Source: Maribacter stanieri (GTDB lineage: Bacteria; Bacteroidota; Bacteroidia; Flavobacteriales; Flavobacteriaceae). From it: a DNA stretch of 64,000 nt. Shown here piece after piece: positions 52,060 through 61,281 of the stretch; positions within the stretch are counted from its first letter, which is position 1, and each line of letters starts with the position of its first letter. A model generated the notes under the pieces. The model was given only the letters and a program-made list of their open reading frames with translations. It was not told the DNA's origin and did no database searches. The translations under genes were made by a program, and so were the position numbers. The stretch spans positions 124,001 to 188,000 of the forward strand of contig NZ_FOYX01000002.1 of NCBI RefSeq assembly GCF_900112245.1, read 5' to 3'.

Positions 52060-53718
52060 TTAAAATGCTCCTCGAACATCTCTAAAGGTACCTTCTACCG
52101 TTGTATTTGAGCCTTTAGTAACATTACCAAAGATATTTACAACAGAATCATCACCAATGAACTCTATAGTAGCTCCTTCATTTAGAACTAAATCACCATA
52201 AATAGTTAAGTTGCCTTCCACCCTAAATGTCGCACCAGAATTTATTGTAACGTTTCTTTGTCTATTATTTCTTCCTATAACGATAGTTCCATTCATTTCA
52301 AATAAACCATTTGCATTAATATTCACACCATCTTTCACTGTCCAAGAACCACAAAGCAATAGATTACCACCAATATTTACATTATTGAATCTTTTAGAGC
52401 CTCTATATGCTAAATCATCACCTGTATTCACGTTCAAATTTGAACTACCAGAATATGAGGTTAAGTCTTCACAACGTGTTACCAAACTTTCGTCTGGTCT
52501 ATTCAACTTTATAATTTGAAATCCTTTTTTACCTGAAGCGGCAAAAATATAATCTCCTTTAGATGTAACGAAATTTATAGAACCGGTAAGTTCAATTACA
52601 CCAACACCTACAGTACTACCATCTTTACTTTCTGAAAGACTTAATCCTCCAGCGCCATTCGCCATTAAAAGTAAGTCTTCGTTAACTGCAACTCCATTAG
52701 TTACAATTTCTCCCGGTTCAGCATTTTCCGGATTTGTTAATATTGGTAAGTATTCTACAAAGCTACCAGAAGTAGCGTTATATACTCCTGCTCCCTTTTC
52801 ACCCTCTGAAACGACAATATTTTCATTTGAAAAATCTAATGTACGCTTGGCATCTACTCCAAAATCAGAATCGATATTTATACTCCTTGTTACATTTAAA
52901 CTTTGATCTAAAAATGTAACACCTTGTGCAGCATCTAATACAGCAATTTCACTACCACTGTAAGCTACAGAACGTAAATCTGAAAAAGCAGCCTCGTTCA
53001 AAGCACTTAAATCATTTTTATCATAAACCACTACAAATCCATCTTGACCACTAGTTACAATAGCCTTATTGTCAACAATACGAACATCTGTAGCGTTAAA
53101 TCCTTCTTGAAAGCCATAAGTAATGTCGGAGGTATTCAATCTACCGCCACTAACAGCTATTTTAGCAATTAGAGAATTTGCCGTTGCCGTAACCGATTGT
53201 TCTGAATCTACACCACCAGCAACATATACATACCCATTATCATAGGCAATTGAATTTAAATCTGCATTTGTGTAATACAATCTAGATGTAACTCTAGGAT
53301 CGGTTGGATCACTAATATCTATTACATCAATAGCACCAACATAATCTTGACCAACAGTATTATAGGATACATAACCATAATCACCGTCTAAAGCAACATG
53401 GGTTGCAGCTAAATTTTCACCATTATCAAATGATGGCGGTGCAATTTGAGCAACTAAGGATAGTGGATAATCTCCTGCTTCTTCTGTTTTTCCGGTAAGA
53501 TTAAATCTCTTGGCAGTAGCTATAGGATCTTCATAAATATCAAGAACACCAGCGCGTTCGAAACTTACACTATTGTCTAATTTTGATTGATTGGTTTCAT
53601 TAACCAAGTTATCATCGGGATTTTCAAAAACTGTAGTTTCATCACTACAACTTACCACAAAAAAAGTAGCAGCTATGGCAATAAGCCATGTTTTTTTGAT
53701 AGATAGGGTTGATTTCAT
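52060..53718 (-). CDS. LVIVD-type propeller lipoprotein with beta-helix C-terminus
   Basis: 552 aa from the ATG at 53716-53718; a TTG seven codons upstream is less likely. The lipobox is FFVVSC. Residues ~80-400 carry LVIVD-like propeller repeats (GAIDVIDISDPTDPRVTSRLY, DNGYVYVAGG, KGFQIIKL). After CEDLTSY the last ~135 residues change to short regular rungs (NVNIGGNLLLCGSW, VNINANGLFEMNG, NVTINSGATFRVEG, LTIYGDLVLNEGATIEF), a beta-helix or bactofilin-like stack. It is surface-exposed or periplasmic with probable adhesive or structural use; no enzyme motif is seen. Confidence 0.82.
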   Translation of the reverse strand: MKSTLSIKKTWLIAIAATFFVVSCSDETTVFENPDDNLVNETNQSKLDNSVSFERAGVLDIYEDPIATAKRFNLTGKTEEAGDYPLSLVAQIAPPSFDNGENLAATHVALDGDYGYVSYNTVGQDYVGAIDVIDISDPTDPRVTSRLYYTNADLNSIAYDNGYVYVAGGVDSEQSVTATANSLIAKIAVSGGRLNTSDITYGFQEGFNATDVRIVDNKAIVTSGQDGFVVVYDKNDLSALNEAAFSDLRSVAYSGSEIAVLDAAQGVTFLDQSLNVTRSINIDSDFGVDAKRTLDFSNENIVVSEGEKGAGVYNATSGSFVEYLPILTNPENAEPGEIVTNGVAVNEDLLLMANGAGGLSLSESKDGSTVGVGVIELTGSINFVTSKGDYIFAASGKKGFQIIKLNRPDESLVTRCEDLTSYSGSSNLNVNTGDDLAYRGSKRFNNVNIGGNLLLCGSWTVKDGVNINANGLFEMNGTIVIGRNNRQRNVTINSGATFRVEGNLTIYGDLVLNEGATIEFIGDDSVVNIFGNVTKGSNTTVEGTFRDVRGAF

Positions 53719-53845
53719 GTTTAATTCGGGTTTCAGCAATAACGACCCCTAGTGCGGGATTGTTGTCTATACACAGAGAAAACCGATGAAATGCACTAAA
53801 TCTTAGTTCATTTAAGCAAAGATTCTTAGAATCTTTACAAAAAGC

Positions 53846-54496
53846 CTAAATTTTGCCCATTCTACCAAGAACAAATAGTAAAATAATTGGAAGAGCCAAT
53901 AACCCAACCATTAGTGTTTCGGTCTGTAAAAGACTGGGCATGAATAACAATGTACAGGCATAACCACCTATGGCTCCACCAAAATGTGCCGTATGGCCTA
54001 TATTCCCCAGCCGCTTTTTCATTCCATAAATAGAATACAGTAAATATCCAATACCAACTACATACGCAGGAACTGGAATAGGAATAAACATTATGCCCAA
54101 TTGCATGGTTGGTTGCAGTAGTATAGCTGCATACAAAATTCCGGTAACCGCACCACTTGCACCTACAGCAGAATAATAAGGCTCATCTTTATGAAAACTC
54201 AACGCTAACAAACTACCACCTATAAGACTAACCGCATAAATTATCAAAAACTGAGTGGTACCAAACCAATTTATAACTACACCTGCAAAGAAATATAGCG
54301 TAAGCATATTAAATAATAAATGCGAAACATCTACATGTAAAAAACCAGATGTTGCCATACGTTCTTTTTGCCCTGCCTTTATTGCTCCGATACTAAATTT
54401 GTAACGCTCAAAGAAAGTAGTATCATTAAATCCCTTCATTGACACTAATACATTTGCAGCAATTATTGCTATGGTCGCTATATCAAGGTTATACAT
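53846..54496 (-). CDS. Rhomboid-family intramembrane serine protease
   Basis: A 216-aa six-helix membrane protein. The catalytic dyad is Ser114 in VGASGAVTG (GxSG) and His171 in GHTAHFGGAIGG. The oxyanion-related HxxxN on helix 2 appears as HVDVSHLLFN. All core elements are present, so it is probably active, cutting transmembrane substrates. Length is the minimal bacterial form. Divergent from the acyltransferase gene, with a 57-base gap to that start. Confidence 0.94.
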   Translation of the reverse strand: MYNLDIATIAIIAANVLVSMKGFNDTTFFERYKFSIGAIKAGQKERMATSGFLHVDVSHLLFNMLTLYFFAGVVINWFGTTQFLIIYAVSLIGGSLLALSFHKDEPYYSAVGASGAVTGILYAAILLQPTMQLGIMFIPIPVPAYVVGIGYLLYSIYGMKKRLGNIGHTAHFGGAIGGYACTLLFMPSLLQTETLMVGLLALPIILLFVLGRMGKI

Positions 54497-54527
54497 TATC
54501 TGTCATTTATTTGGCGTCAAATATAAC

Positions 54528-54535
54528 TATATTTG
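54528..54535 (+). promoter_or_regulatory. -7 promoter box of the LpxL-like gene
   Basis: TATATTTG matches TAnnTTTG, 18 bases before the ATG at 54554. The longest frame would start at a TTG inside the box. Confidence 0.55.
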
Positions 54536-54553
54536 CCCATAATTTTTTTGAGA

Positions 54554-55450
54554 ATGCAACTATTGGCCTTTGTTTTGATTTACCCATTTCTCTGGGTGGT
54601 TTCCATTTTGCCACATCGCTTATTTTACGGTTTATCTGATATTGCTTGTTTTTTTATCTACCGAGTTTTTGGTTACCGAAGAAAAGTAGTTCAAGAGAAT
54701 TTAAACTTGGTTTTTCCCGAAAAATCAAAAGAAGAGATTCATAGAATTGAAAAAGACTTCTACAAACATCTTTGTGATATGTTCTTAGAGATGGTAAAAA
54801 CGATGAACTTAAGTAAGGATGCCGTTTCAAAAAAATATAAAGTTGTAAATCCGGAAGTTTTACTTGAGATAGAAAAAGAGCGCAGTATCATTATTTTATG
54901 TGCGCATTATGCGAATTGGGAATGGAACGTAAGCATAAACAATTACGTTAATTCTAAAGGATATGCAGTTTATCAAAAAATAAACAATTCTTATTTTGAC
55001 AATTTTATCAGAAAAGTAAGAGCTCGTTGGAACACCACTTTAATTACACAAGCCCAAACAGCCAAAACAGTTATACAGAATTTTAGAAATAATGTACGTG
55101 CAACTTATGGCATGGTAAGTGATCAATCGCCACAAGCGCACAGAGCGCATTACTGGACCGATTTTATGGGAATAACAGTTCCTATTTTTAATGGCGGAGA
55201 AGCATTAGCCAGAAAAACAGGATTAGCTACGGTATTTTTAAAAGTAAGCAAAGTAAAACGCGGATATTACAAAGCTGAATTTATACCGATTGCCATAAAT
55301 AGTAAAGAAACTAAAGAACACGAAATAACAGATGCCTTTCTAAGGCTTACTGAAGAACAGATAAAAGACCAACCGGAATTTTATTTATGGACTCACAAAC
55401 GCTGGAAACATAGAGGCAAGAAACCCGCTGCCTTCGCAGAAATAAATTAA
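54554..55450 (+). CDS. LpxL/HtrB-like lysophospholipid acyltransferase
   Basis: 298 aa from the ATG at 54554. It has one N-terminal membrane segment (LLAFVLIYPFLWVVSIL), the acyltransferase motif CAHYANWEWN (H-x4-E) at about residue 117, and conserved VSDQSPQ and MGITVPIFNGGEALARKTG. The enzyme adds a secondary acyl chain to lipid A or a related lipid in the inner membrane. Followed by a strong terminator. Substrate chain length cannot be inferred. Confidence 0.93.
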   Translation: MQLLAFVLIYPFLWVVSILPHRLFYGLSDIACFFIYRVFGYRRKVVQENLNLVFPEKSKEEIHRIEKDFYKHLCDMFLEMVKTMNLSKDAVSKKYKVVNPEVLLEIEKERSIIILCAHYANWEWNVSINNYVNSKGYAVYQKINNSYFDNFIRKVRARWNTTLITQAQTAKTVIQNFRNNVRATYGMVSDQSPQAHRAHYWTDFMGITVPIFNGGEALARKTGLATVFLKVSKVKRGYYKAEFIPIAINSKETKEHEITDAFLRLTEEQIKDQPEFYLWTHKRWKHRGKKPAAFAEIN

Positions 55451-55463
55451 CATTACAAAAACA

Positions 55464-55498
55464 AAAACCGGAAACAGTTAAACTGCTTCCGGTTTTTT
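55464..55498. terminator. Bidirectional terminator
   Basis: Stem AAACCGGAA / TTCCGGTTT extended inward by AGTT / AACT pairing, with A residues to the left and a T run to the right. It lies between the convergent LpxL-like and glmM genes. Confidence 0.85.
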
Positions 55499-55519
55499 AT
55501 GCTTCTTATTTTATAAGAG

Positions 55520-56908
55520 TTACAATCCTGCTACTGCTTTTATTTCTCCTATAATTCTATCTGCCAAACCATCTGCCTCAGTTTGACTTTTAGCTTCTGT
55601 ATAAATTCTGATTATTGGTTCTGTATTAGATTTACGTAGATGAACCCAATTTTCTGCAAAATCGATTTTTACACCATCAATAGTAGATAACTCTTCGTTT
55701 GCATATTTTTCAGCCATAGATTTTAAAATCCCATCCACATCTAATCCAGGTGTCAACTGTATTTTCTTTTTACTCATAAAATAGCTTGGATAGCTAGCTC
55801 TAAGTTCTGCTACTGTACCACCCTTTTCTGCCATTAGCATTAAGAATAAAGCCGTACCCACTAAAGAATCACGACCATAATGGCTTTCTGGGTAAATTAT
55901 ACCTCCATTACCTTCACCACCTATAATTGCATTATTGGCTTTCATTTTAGTAACCACATTTACTTCACCTACTGCCGCAGCTTCATAAGTACCGCCATGC
56001 TTTTGAGTAATATCTCTTAATGCTCGTGAAGAGGAAAGATTAGAAACTGTATTCCCTTTTGTTTTACCTAAAACATAATCTGCACAGGCTACCAATGTAT
56101 ACTCTTCCCCAAACATTTCACCATCATTGCTAATAAAAGCTAAGCGGTCTACATCTGGATCTACTACGATACCAAAATCCGCCTTTTCCTTAACAACCAA
56201 ATCACAGATATCTTTTAAGTGTTCTTTTAAAGGTTCTGGATTATGTGGAAAATGACCAGTAGGCTCACAATATAACTCAACTACTTCTACTCCAAATTCT
56301 TTTAAAAGTTTTGGTATTGCAATTCCTCCCGTAGAATTTACACCATCTACCACAACTTTAAATTTCGCCTTTTTAACTACTTCGGCATCAACTAAAGAGA
56401 GGTTTAAAACTTCATCTATATGAATATCAATATAACTATCGTTTCTATTTATTACTCCAAGATCATCGACATCAGAAAAATCAAAATCTTCTTTTTCTGC
56501 TATTTCTAAAATTTTAGCACCCTGGGCAGCATCCAAGAATTCCCCTTTTTCATTTAACAATTTAAGGGCATTCCATTGCTTTGGATTATGACTAGCCGTC
56601 AAAATTATTCCTCCATCGGCATTTTCCATAGGCACCGCTATTTCAACTGTTGGTGTTGTTGATAAATCTAAATCAACTACATCAATTCCTAAACCTACCA
56701 AAGTAGAAACCACAAGATTTTGAATCATTTCACCAGACAAACGAGCATCACGACCAATTACAACTTTCAACTTATCCTTTTTAGAATAATCCTTTAGCCA
56801 AATCCCATAAGATGCCGCAAACTTTACCGCATCGATCGGAGTTAGATTATCTCCTGGTTTTCCTCCTATTGTTCCTCGTATTCCTGAAATAGATTTTATT
56901 AGTGTCAT
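55520..56908 (-). CDS. glmM: Phosphoglucosamine mutase
   Basis: A 462-aa phosphohexomutase. The phosphoserine loop is LTASHNPKQWNALKLL, the metal-binding loop DPDVDRLAF, the sugar-binding loop GEGNGGIIYPESHYGRDS, and the C-terminal phosphate-binding loop RKSNTEPIIRIYTEA. The N-terminus SISGIRGTIGG is typical of GlmM. It converts glucosamine-6-phosphate to glucosamine-1-phosphate for peptidoglycan and lipid A; a phosphomannomutase role is the alternative. Single gene. Confidence 0.9.
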   Translation of the reverse strand: MTLIKSISGIRGTIGGKPGDNLTPIDAVKFAASYGIWLKDYSKKDKLKVVIGRDARLSGEMIQNLVVSTLVGLGIDVVDLDLSTTPTVEIAVPMENADGGIILTASHNPKQWNALKLLNEKGEFLDAAQGAKILEIAEKEDFDFSDVDDLGVINRNDSYIDIHIDEVLNLSLVDAEVVKKAKFKVVVDGVNSTGGIAIPKLLKEFGVEVVELYCEPTGHFPHNPEPLKEHLKDICDLVVKEKADFGIVVDPDVDRLAFISNDGEMFGEEYTLVACADYVLGKTKGNTVSNLSSSRALRDITQKHGGTYEAAAVGEVNVVTKMKANNAIIGGEGNGGIIYPESHYGRDSLVGTALFLMLMAEKGGTVAELRASYPSYFMSKKKIQLTPGLDVDGILKSMAEKYANEELSTIDGVKIDFAENWVHLRKSNTEPIIRIYTEAKSQTEADGLADRIIGEIKAVAGL

Positions 56909-57003
56909 ATACTCTTAATAAGTTTTTTGCAAATATAAAGGTATCATACTTATCACTATAGCCCTTCTTTGTAAATTCGACTTAGGAAGCATAATTTAGT
57001 CCA

Positions 57004-57600
57004 ATGAATTTTTTAGCCCATATTTACCTTTCTTTTAACGATAAAGAAATCACCATAGGTAACTTTATTGCCGACAGCATACGTGCTAATAAATTTCAGC
57101 ATCTGCCCATTAAGGTACAGAAAGGTATTAAGCTTCATCGTTTAATTGACACTTATACGGACACCCACGCCATACCAAAAATTAGCAGCAAGAGACTTCA
57201 CGCAAACTATAGTCATTATAGTAGGGTTATCGTTGATATCTACTATGACCACTTTCTTGCCAAAAACTGGTCTAAATATTCTGATATTCCACTAGATGTT
57301 TTTGTCGATAATTTCTATGATCTTTTAGAAGACAACTATGAAATTTTACCCGATGGAATAAAAAGAATGATGCCTTATATGATAGCCGATAATTGGATAT
57401 TCAATTATTCTAAAATGGATGGTATTGCACGCGTACTAAATGGTATGAACCGTAGAACAAAAAACAAATCTAGAATGAACTTTGCTATTTTAGACCTTGA
57501 AGAACATTATGATGAATTCGAAAAAGAATTTACTGAGTTTTTTGAGGAGCTTATTACGTATTCTAAACATAAATATATTTCCTTAACCACAAAAAAATAA
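57004..57600 (+). CDS. ACP phosphodiesterase-like protein (AcpH/DUF479)
   Basis: A 198-aa all-helical protein of the AcpH family, which in Escherichia coli hydrolyses the phosphopantetheine arm from acyl carrier protein. Family blocks are the start MNFLAHIYLSF, TIGNFIADSI, GIKLHRLIDTYTDTH and VDIYYDHFLAKNW; the Asp/His residues in them are HD-like metal ligands. Length is normal. Single gene. Whether it acts on housekeeping ACP or the carrier protein of the PKS cluster in this window is unknown. Confidence 0.88.
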   Translation: MNFLAHIYLSFNDKEITIGNFIADSIRANKFQHLPIKVQKGIKLHRLIDTYTDTHAIPKISSKRLHANYSHYSRVIVDIYYDHFLAKNWSKYSDIPLDVFVDNFYDLLEDNYEILPDGIKRMMPYMIADNWIFNYSKMDGIARVLNGMNRRTKNKSRMNFAILDLEEHYDEFEKEFTEFFEELITYSKHKYISLTTKK

Positions 57601-57664
57601 TATTTTAAATATCAAAATACCAATGTTTTATATATACTAATTTAAATAATTAATACAACTTACT

Positions 57665-59356
57665 ATGAACCAACTAAAACTATTATTTACACTGACTGCA
57701 TTGTTAGTATTAAGCAGTTGTAAAGAAAATCCGGCAGTACCAACAGGGACCGTTACAGATAATGCAATGGTAGTATCTGCAAGAGAGGAAGCCTCTAAAA
57801 TTGGTAGTGATATCATGCAAAAAGGAGGCAATGCTTTTGATGCTATGGTAGCCACAGAAATGGCTTTGGTGGTTGCATATCCATTTGCAGGAAACCTTGG
57901 TGGCGGCGGATTTATGGTGTATCGAAAAGCAGACGGTGAAGTTGGCGCTCTTGATTATAGAGAGAAAGCTCCTTTATCAGCTCATAAAGACATGTATTTA
58001 GATTCATTGGGCAACGTGATCCCCGGTAAAAGTACTTTGGGCGCATCCGCTGTAGGAGTACCTGGAACAGTAGCAGGTATTATTGAAGTACATAAAAAGT
58101 TTGGGTCACTACCCTTAGAAGAGATTATGGCTCCGGTTATTGCTCTAGCAGAACGTGGTGTTGTCGTTACAGCTAACCAAGAAAAGCGATTGGCCAGTCA
58201 ACGAGATAAATTTATTGAAGTGAACAGTGACAGCACCAAGTTTGCTACCGTATTCAAAACTAATGATACCATTAAATATCCTGTATTGGCAAATACCTTT
58301 AGAAGCATCGCAAAAAATGGTAGAGATGGTTTTTACAAAGGTGAAGTTGCTAAAAAACTTGCAGCATTCATTCAAGAAAAAGGTGGATATATTACCGAAG
58401 AGGACTTAGAAAAATACCAGGCGGTATGGAGAGACCCAATCACTTTTAATTACAGAGATTTACACATCATTTCTATGAGTCCGCCTAGTAGTGGAGGTGT
58501 CACCATTAATCAGATTTTTAAGATGATGGAAAATTACGATGTTGCCAAACTTGGTCATAACTCCCCAAAAATGGTACAATTATTTACAGAAGCTTCAAGA
58601 AGAGCTTATGCTGATAGAAATTATTTTCTAGGTGATCCTGACTTTGTTGAAATTCCATATGATAAATTATTAAGTGACCACTACCTAACGGAAAGAATGG
58701 CTAATTTCTCTTTTGAAAAGGCAACAAAATCATCTGAAGTTGAGCATGGAAATATAGAAATAGTAGAAAGTATGGAAACTACCCACTACTCTATTGTAGA
58801 TCAAGAAGGTAATGCCATATCGGTCACCACAACACTTAACGGCGCTTATGGCTCCAAACTATATTCTGATGAACTTGGCTTCTTTTTAAATAATGAAATG
58901 GACGATTTTAGCTCTAAAGCAGGTGTACCTAATATGTTTGGACTTGTAGGTGCTGAAGCCAACAGTATTGCAGCTGAGAAAAGAATGCTAAGTAGTATGA
59001 CCCCTACAATCGTTGAACGTGACGGAAAGTTATGGATGGTTGTCGGTACTCCTGGTGGATCTACAATCATTACTGCAGTGGCTCAGACTATTTTGAACGG
59101 TTATGAATTTAAAATGAGTATGCAAGACGCAGTTAATGCTCCTCGCTTTCATCACCAATGGTTACCAGACATGGTCATCTTTGAACCAGACGGATTTCCT
59201 TCTAATTTAAAGGAGGAACTAAAATCTAAAGGCTATATAATTAACGAAGAAAGAACTCCTATTATTGGTAAAGTTGATGCTATTCGCATACTTGATAACG
59301 GCAAGCTTGAAGGTGGCGCAGACAAACGTGGAGATGATGCAGCAGTTGGCTTTTAA
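57665..59356 (+). CDS. ggt: Gamma-glutamyltransferase lipoprotein
   Basis: A 563-aa Ntn-hydrolase precursor with lipobox VLSSC at about residue 19. The catalytic Thr that becomes the new N-terminus after self-cleavage lies in METTHYSIVDQEGNAISVTTTLN at about residue 365. Other motifs are NLGGGGFMVYR, VPGTVAGIIEVHKKFG, MSPPSSGGVTINQ and the small-subunit MSSMTPTIVERDG with GTPGGSTIITAV. It splits glutathione and gamma-glutamyl compounds outside the cytoplasm. Possibly cotranscribed with the next genes. Confidence 0.95.
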   Translation: MNQLKLLFTLTALLVLSSCKENPAVPTGTVTDNAMVVSAREEASKIGSDIMQKGGNAFDAMVATEMALVVAYPFAGNLGGGGFMVYRKADGEVGALDYREKAPLSAHKDMYLDSLGNVIPGKSTLGASAVGVPGTVAGIIEVHKKFGSLPLEEIMAPVIALAERGVVVTANQEKRLASQRDKFIEVNSDSTKFATVFKTNDTIKYPVLANTFRSIAKNGRDGFYKGEVAKKLAAFIQEKGGYITEEDLEKYQAVWRDPITFNYRDLHIISMSPPSSGGVTINQIFKMMENYDVAKLGHNSPKMVQLFTEASRRAYADRNYFLGDPDFVEIPYDKLLSDHYLTERMANFSFEKATKSSEVEHGNIEIVESMETTHYSIVDQEGNAISVTTTLNGAYGSKLYSDELGFFLNNEMDDFSSKAGVPNMFGLVGAEANSIAAEKRMLSSMTPTIVERDGKLWMVVGTPGGSTIITAVAQTILNGYEFKMSMQDAVNAPRFHHQWLPDMVIFEPDGFPSNLKEELKSKGYIINEERTPIIGKVDAIRILDNGKLEGGADKRGDDAAVGF

Positions 59357-59430
59357 TTATCACTAAGATTAATTTTAAGCAACTTTTAATTTCTACATAA
59401 CAATTTACTAATGAAATATTTAAATATATT

Positions 59431-60132
59431 ATGCTAAAGAAATTATTTAAACTTTTAGGTATACTCATTATACTAGCTTTTATAGGCTATGGTGTTTTAT
59501 ATTACCTATATAATGAACCTGTACCTATAGGAGAATCTGGACCTGAAGCTGATGCTTTAGCATATAGAATGTTGGATGCCTTAAATTACAAAAACTTCAA
59601 CAACACCAAAATATTGGAATGGTCTTTTCGTGGTGATCATCACTATAAATGGGATAAAGAAAAGGAGATTGTTACTGTAACCTGGGATAACACAATCGTT
59701 CATTTAGATTTAATTACTCCACAATCTAGCATTGCCGAAGTAAACAATGTGAAAACCAATTACGAGGAAACTCAAGTTTTAATTGAGAAAGCTCAGAATT
59801 ATTTTAATAATGATTCGTTTTGGTTAGTTGCCCCATTTAAAGCATTTGACCGTGGCACCGAACGGTACTTGGTAGATATGGAAGATGGGTCAGAAGCCCT
59901 TTTAGTTACCTATACTAAAGGTGGAGATACCCCTGGAGATTCTTATCTATGGATTATAGAACCAAGTGGTAGACCAAAAAGTTTCAAACTGTGGACAAAA
60001 ATCATTCCTATTGGTGGCGTAGAAGCTTCTTGGGAAGAATGGATCGAAACAGAAAGTGGTGTTATCTTGCCTACCCTTCATAAACTTGGACCATTTTCAA
60101 TATCCATGGGAGATGTCAAAGGGACTTATTAA
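59431..60132 (+). CDS. Membrane-anchored hypothetical protein
   Basis: A 233-aa protein with one N-terminal transmembrane helix (LLGILIILAFIGYGVLYYLY) and a ~200-residue extracytoplasmic domain with strands rich in Trp (WSFRGDHHYKWDKEKEIVTVTWD, WLVAPFKAFDRGTERYLVD, WEEWIETESGVILPTLHKLG). It resembles uncharacterised Bacteroidota envelope proteins; I cannot name a family. It is 35 bases upstream of the LURP-one-like gene in the same direction, so they may work together. Confidence 0.75.
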   Translation: MLKKLFKLLGILIILAFIGYGVLYYLYNEPVPIGESGPEADALAYRMLDALNYKNFNNTKILEWSFRGDHHYKWDKEKEIVTVTWDNTIVHLDLITPQSSIAEVNNVKTNYEETQVLIEKAQNYFNNDSFWLVAPFKAFDRGTERYLVDMEDGSEALLVTYTKGGDTPGDSYLWIIEPSGRPKSFKLWTKIIPIGGVEASWEEWIETESGVILPTLHKLGPFSISMGDVKGTY

Positions 60133-60167
60133 TTGACTATAAAGAATTCAGCCACTAAAAATTTAAA

Positions 60168-60764
60168 ATGCAAGATTATAAATTTCCATTAGATTTCACT
60201 TTTCATATAGGTACTTTATCTAATGATTTTTCGGCTGTAGATGCCAACGGAAAAATGGTGGCATATGTAAAGCAAAAACTCTTTAAATTTAAAGAGAATG
60301 TTGGCGTATACCAGAACGATAGTAAAACCGAATTACTATATAATATTAAAGCCGATAGGTGGATTGATTTCTCTGCATGTTATTCTTTTTCTAACCCTTC
60401 TGGTCAAGAACTTGGTAAAATTGGTAGAAAAGGTTGGGCTTCTCTATGGAAAGCTCATTATGAGATTTTCGATAAAAACAAACAATTAAAATATACTATT
60501 AGAGAAGAAAATGCCTGGGTAAAGGTTTTGGATGGTATGGTTGGTCAAATTCCAATTATTAATCTATTTACCGGCTTATTCCTAAATCCTGCCTATATCG
60601 TAATCAATGGCAATAACGAAACCGTGGTACGTTTATCTAAAGAGAAATCATTGGTAGGCCGTCGTTTTAAAGTAAGTGAATTAAAGAAATTAAGTGGTAA
60701 TGATGACGATATCATTATTCTAGGTTTAATGATGATGATTTTGCTAGAACGCCGTAAAGGTTAA
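60168..60764 (+). CDS. LURP-one/scramblase-like protein
   Basis: A 198-aa protein with repeated short strands of the tubby-like/LURP-one type (FSAVDANGKMVAYVKQKLFKFKENVGVY, YSFSNPSGQELGKIGRKGWASLWKAHYEIFD, YTIREENAWVKVLDG), a hydrophobic helix region (IPIINLFTGLFLNPAYIV), and an acidic then methionine/leucine-rich tail (DDDIIILGLMMMILLERRKG). The fold suggests membrane-lipid association. Function in bacteria is unknown. Confidence 0.7.
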   Translation: MQDYKFPLDFTFHIGTLSNDFSAVDANGKMVAYVKQKLFKFKENVGVYQNDSKTELLYNIKADRWIDFSACYSFSNPSGQELGKIGRKGWASLWKAHYEIFDKNKQLKYTIREENAWVKVLDGMVGQIPIINLFTGLFLNPAYIVINGNNETVVRLSKEKSLVGRRFKVSELKKLSGNDDDIIILGLMMMILLERRKG

Positions 60765-60846
60765 AACAAACAAGATTAGTTTTGTAATAACAATATTATT
60801 ACAATTACCCTAAATGAAGTAATTTTAAGTATAAATACAATATACT

Positions 60847-61272
60847 ATGATTATAAAACTAATTACTTTTAATGAGGTTACCACCGAGCTTCAAACTCAA
60901 TTAACAGAGCTTTACAAGCAACTAAATTCTGAATTAACACAACTAGACTTAGCCTCTGCCCTATCTGATTATAACACTACAGATGTGGTAATATGTTTGG
61001 ATAACGAAGACTTAGTAGGTATTGCTATGATGGCTAAATATAAGGTGGTTTCTGGTCATAAAGGAATGATTGAAGATGTGGTTGTTTCTTCTGATTATAG
61101 AGGTAAAGGCATTGGCAGAAAGCTAATGGAGAAACTTTTAGAACAAGCAGAAAAAGAGAAACTAGATGATGTATTATTGTTTAGTGGTCACCATAGGACA
61201 GCAGCAATTTCCCTTTATAAAAGTCTTGGATTTAAGCTAAAAGAAAGCGGAATGTATATCAAAAAATATTAA
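60847..61272 (+). CDS. GNAT-family N-acetyltransferase
   Basis: A 141-aa acetyltransferase. The acetyl-CoA pyrophosphate-binding loop is SSDYRGKGIGRKLMEKL (R-x-x-G-x-G), preceded by the beta4 strand GMIEDVVV and followed by the beta6-helix YKSLGFKLKESGMYIKK. Substrate unknown. It converges on the S24 repressor gene with a 9-base gap and is not obviously part of that locus. Confidence 0.9.
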   Translation: MIIKLITFNEVTTELQTQLTELYKQLNSELTQLDLASALSDYNTTDVVICLDNEDLVGIAMMAKYKVVSGHKGMIEDVVVSSDYRGKGIGRKLMEKLLEQAEKEKLDDVLLFSGHHRTAAISLYKSLGFKLKESGMYIKKY

Positions 61273-61281
61273 AGTATTAGT

